Below are positions 31,205-33,471 of a stretch of 33,471 bases of DNA, one piece after another. Location: positions 1 through 33,471 of the forward strand of contig JBILBU010000025.1 in assembly GCA_044353505.1 (NCBI GenBank). Reading direction: 5' to 3'. The translations under genes were made by a program, and so were the position numbers. How positions within the stretch are numbered: position 1 is the stretch's first letter; each line of letters starts with the position of its first letter. A model generated the notes under the pieces. It was not told where the DNA came from, searched no databases, and saw only the letters and a program-made list of their open reading frames with translations. The stretch comes from Pollutibacter sp044353505 (GTDB taxonomy: Bacteria > Bacteroidota > Bacteroidia > Chitinophagales > Chitinophagaceae).

Positions 31205-31232
31205 AAAAAAATCCCCGCCAGCTGGCAGGGAT
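31205..31232 (-). terminator. Terminator of the alpha-oxoamine synthase gene
   Basis: On the minus strand: stem ATCCCTGCC / GGCGGGGAT (one T-G pair), loop AGCT, followed by a run of seven T (31211-31205). It lies 9 nt past the stop codon. Confidence 0.9.
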
Positions 31233-31240
31233 CTATATCC

Positions 31241-32497
31241 TTAGGCTTCAGCCATTTGTGCTATTGCCTCACTTTTATAGGCGCCTTCATCAAGTTTTTT
31301 CTTGGTCTCTTCAAATGCTTTAAGGGTCAGCTGGATATCCTCATCCGTATGCACTGCTGTAGGGATAAGGCGATAGATGATATGCCCCTTTGGGATAACG
31401 GGGTAGACGACAATAGAGCAGAATATATTATAGTTTTCTCTCAAGTCCGTTACCATATGGGTTGCTTCTTCAACCCCACCTTTCATATACACAGGGGTAA
31501 CTACTGAATCTGTTTTTCCAATGTCAAATCCTTTTGCCTTAAGGCCTTTTTGCAATTTGAGTGCGTTTTCCCATAATGTTGCTTTGAGTCTAGGCACTGT
31601 TTTAAGGAGCTCTAATCTTTTCAGGTTCCCTATGACGATCGGCATTGGAAGTGATTTGGCAAAAATCTGGCTTCTGATGTTGTATCTAATGTAATCCATG
31701 ATGTTTTTCGGACCTGCAATAAATGCTCCTATAGAAGCCATTGACTTTGCAAAAGTTGAAAAATAGAGGTCTATCTCATCTTGAATCCCCTGTTCTTCTC
31801 CAGCCCCAGCACCAGTTTTGCCCAGTGTGCCGAAGCCATGTGCATCGTCAACCAAGAGCCGAAAAGCATATTTTGGTCTTAAGGCAGCAAGTTCTTTTAG
31901 TTTTCCTTGGTCTCCTGCCATCCCAAAAACACCTTCAGTGATGAGCAAGATGCCACCAGATTTTTGCTTTTCGATTAATGCAGTCGCACGTTCTAGTTGT
32001 TTTTCGCAATCAGCAACATCGTTGTGTTTGAATACAAAACGATGTCCAGGATGTAGCCTTAATCCATCTATAATACAGGCATGGCACTCAGCGTCGTAGA
32101 CAATCACATCATGCCTGTTGCATAGTGCATCAATCACACTCATAATTCCTTGGTATCCGAAGTTCAGCAGTATGGAATCTTCCTTCATCTCAAATGCAGC
32201 CAGCTCTCTTTCTAATTGTTCATGTTGGTTCGTATTTCCACTCATCATTCTTGCACCCATGGGTGTTGCAAGTCCATATGTTGCGGCTGCATCGGCATCT
32301 GCTTTACGAACTTCTGGGTGGTTGGCCAATCCCAAGTAATTGTTCAGGCTCCAAACAATCTTTTCCTTTCCTCTAAATTTCATTCTGTTGCCTATCTCGC
32401 CCTCGAGTTTAGGAAAAGCAAAATATCCATGGGCGCGCTCACGGTGTTGACCTAAAGGACCATAATTACTAATTAACCTTTCAAAAATGTCTGCCAT
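31241..32497 (-). CDS. Alpha-oxoamine synthase family PLP enzyme (SPT/KBL/CFAT-like)
   Basis: PLP enzyme that condenses an amino acid with an acyl thioester and loses CO2. It has 418 residues. The Schiff-base lysine is K251 (TFAKSMASIG), D217 and H220 (VDDAHG) bind PLP, and H139 (ECHACIIDG) stacks on it. NNYLGLANHP and GARMMSGNTNQHEQLE are family segments. In Bacteroidota such enzymes include serine palmitoyltransferase (sphingolipids), cysteate acyltransferase (sulfonolipids such as capnine), glycine C-acetyltransferase and 8-amino-7-oxononanoate synthase. The ~20-residue C-terminal extension and no biotin or threonine genes nearby favour a lipid role, but this is inference. It has its own promoter and terminator. 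Confidence 0.8.
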   Translation of the reverse strand: MADIFERLISNYGPLGQHRERAHGYFAFPKLEGEIGNRMKFRGKEKIVWSLNNYLGLANHPEVRKADADAAATYGLATPMGARMMSGNTNQHEQLERELAAFEMKEDSILLNFGYQGIMSVIDALCNRHDVIVYDAECHACIIDGLRLHPGHRFVFKHNDVADCEKQLERATALIEKQKSGGILLITEGVFGMAGDQGKLKELAALRPKYAFRLLVDDAHGFGTLGKTGAGAGEEQGIQDEIDLYFSTFAKSMASIGAFIAGPKNIMDYIRYNIRSQIFAKSLPMPIVIGNLKRLELLKTVPRLKATLWENALKLQKGLKAKGFDIGKTDSVVTPVYMKGGVEEATHMVTDLRENYNIFCSIVVYPVIPKGHIIYRLIPTAVHTDEDIQLTLKAFEETKKKLDEGAYKSEAIAQMAEA

Positions 32498-32527
32498 AGT
32501 TCATGGTTTTGGGTGATTTGCACGGTG

Positions 32528-32535
32528 CAAAGATA
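32528..32535 (-). promoter_or_regulatory. -7 element of the alpha-oxoamine synthase promoter
   Basis: TATCTTTG on the minus strand, 30 nt upstream of the ATG at 32497. The upstream TTTG partner is poor. Confidence 0.62.
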
Positions 32536-32603
32536 ATTTTTTCATATTAACATTGAACAATGAGATGTTCATAAAATGACGGCAATAAAGGGCGCCATTC
32601 CCA

Positions 32604-32611
32604 TAACTTTG
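32604..32611 (+). promoter_or_regulatory. -7 element of the pafA-like promoter
   Basis: TAACTTTG, 28 nt before the ATG at 32640. It is divergent from the minus-strand element at 32528-32535 in the 142-bp intergenic region. No PHO-box-like repeat is obvious. Confidence 0.6.
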
Positions 32612-32639
32612 TATAGTTCTGGATTTAATACGAATTACC

Positions 32640-33471
32640 ATGAAAAAAATATTGCTTTATACTACTTTTTACCTGCTTTTATCTGTTGTCGGGTATACCC
32701 AGCAATTGGTAAAGCAATCATCATCCCCAAAGCTGGTTATTGGTATTATGGTGGACCAAATGCGATGGGATTACCTCTATAGGTTTCAAAGTAGGTTTAG
32801 TGAGCATGGTTTCAAGAGGATACTTAGAGAGGGGTTTTCTTGCGAGAACACCCTTATCCTATATGCTCAAACGGTTACTGCTGCAGGACACGCATCAGTC
32901 TATACCGGATCTGTTCCTTCAATCAATGGCATCATGGGCAATAATTGGTATGATCGATCACTAAACAAATATGTATACTGCACAGAAGACACTGCAGTAG
33001 CCATCGTCGGAGGTGGTAAGGGTGACCCAATGTCTCCCAAAAACCTTAAGACCACCACCATTACCGATGAGCTTGAGCTCGCAACAAATTTTAGGTCTAA
33101 GGTCATAGGCGTTGCCATTAAAGACCGAGGGAGTATTCTTCCTGCAGGGCACTCGGCTGATGGTGCTTATTGGTATGATGGCGCCACTGGCAATTTTGTT
33201 TCCAGCACCTGGTACATGAAACAATTAAGTCCATGGGCTGATGCATTCAACCAACGCAAGGTAGTGGACTCTCTGTATCGACAGAATTGGAACCTTAGTT
33301 ATCCATTCGCCTCTTACGCGCAAAGTGACATCACCAGTGACCGGTATGTCAACAGCCCTTTTCCAAGAAAGCTCGAAGGCTTTGTGGCTAAGGATTATGG
33401 AAAAATCGCCTCAACGCCTTCAGGAAATACACTAACCCTTGCTTTTTCAAAGGCTGCAATTGAGGGGGAGA
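32640..33471 (+). CDS. PafA-type alkaline phosphatase, N-terminal part (runs off window)
   Basis: Exported phosphomonoesterase of the alkaline phosphatase superfamily. 277 codons are visible with no stop; the family is about 540 residues. A signal peptide precedes TQQ (MKKILLYTTFYLLLSVVGY). IGIMVDQMRWDYL carries metal ligand D39, and TVTAAGHASVYTG carries the nucleophile T80. N101 (MGNNWYD) and the K161-x-R163 pair of AIKDRGSILPAGHSADGAYW match the PafA residues D38, T79, N100, K162 and R164. Those residues define the phosphate-irrepressible monoesterases of this phylum. The remaining metal ligands lie beyond the window. Confidence 0.88.
   Translation, partial: MKKILLYTTFYLLLSVVGYTQQLVKQSSSPKLVIGIMVDQMRWDYLYRFQSRFSEHGFKRILREGFSCENTLILYAQTVTAAGHASVYTGSVPSINGIMGNNWYDRSLNKYVYCTEDTAVAIVGGGKGDPMSPKNLKTTTITDELELATNFRSKVIGVAIKDRGSILPAGHSADGAYWYDGATGNFVSSTWYMKQLSPWADAFNQRKVVDSLYRQNWNLSYPFASYAQSDITSDRYVNSPFPRKLEGFVAKDYGKIASTPSGNTLTLAFSKAAIEGE

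Noticed and set aside
31144..31206. 20-codon + strand frame over the 31175-31196 hairpin
   Set aside because: Too short to support, no promoter or conserved context visible; the hairpin explains the sequence better.
32576..32964. Overlapping + strand frames at 32576-32782 and 32740-32964, first suspected as a frameshifted gene
   Set aside because: They are off-frame shadows of the PafA-like gene, which reads without interruption from 32640 to the window end.

Overview
The window is a chromosomal segment from a member of the Bacteroidota, most likely a cytophagia-type lineage; I cannot place it more precisely. The evidence is the phylum-specific promoter core TAnnTTTG (with TTTG about 19 nt upstream at the best sites) before rpsL, fusA, rpsJ, rpsA, aroK, ftsK and others. 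Start codons almost all lack a Shine-Dalgarno sequence and sit behind A-rich leaders. A LolA-like protein, a PafA-type phosphatase and an alpha-oxoamine synthase fit the same phylum. I see no phage, IS element, tRNA, rRNA or CRISPR array; the region looks like stable core chromosome.

Layout. 1-744 is the 3' end of ilvE. 830-16483 is the ribosomal supercluster, all on the + strand: rpsL-rpsG, a terminator, fusA, a terminator, then rpsJ-rplC-rplD-rplW-rplB-rpsS-rplV-rpsC-rplP-rpmC-rpsQ-rplN-rplX-rplE-rpsN-rpsH-rplF-rplR-rpsE-rpmD-rplO-secY-map. After map the usual infA-rpmJ-rpsM-rpsK-rpsD-rpoA-rplQ block is absent. In its place are a BaiN/HI0933-type flavoprotein and rpsA (S1). 19763-19799 is a bidirectional terminator shared with a convergent HAD phosphatase.

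20585-26041 is mixed metabolism: a PlsC-type acyltransferase (+); a minus-strand operon of photolyase-like protein, flavin reductase and acyl-CoA thioesterase; a divergent SDR (+); and mgtE (-). 26202-30460 runs on the + strand: aroK, DUF423, ftsK and a lolA-like gene. 30465-32497 carries ubiX and an alpha-oxoamine synthase on the minus strand. The window ends inside a PafA-type alkaline phosphatase gene that starts at 32640.

Function. The first half builds the ribosome, its translocase EF-G, the SecY channel, and the enzyme that trims initiator methionine. The second half holds envelope and lipid functions (acyltransferase, thioesterase, LolA, alpha-oxoamine synthase), a flavin-linked group (photolyase-like protein, flavin reductase, BaiN-like protein, UbiX), and housekeeping genes.

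Most interesting signals: (1) short stem-loops about 13-17 nt upstream of several start codons inside the ribosomal operon, where Shine-Dalgarno sequences are missing; (2) a 273-nt structured spacer between rpsJ and rplC; (3) perfect Shine-Dalgarno sequences only at rpsH and rpsA; (4) the detached alpha operon; (5) a photolyase-family protein with too few cysteines for the family's 4Fe-4S cluster.
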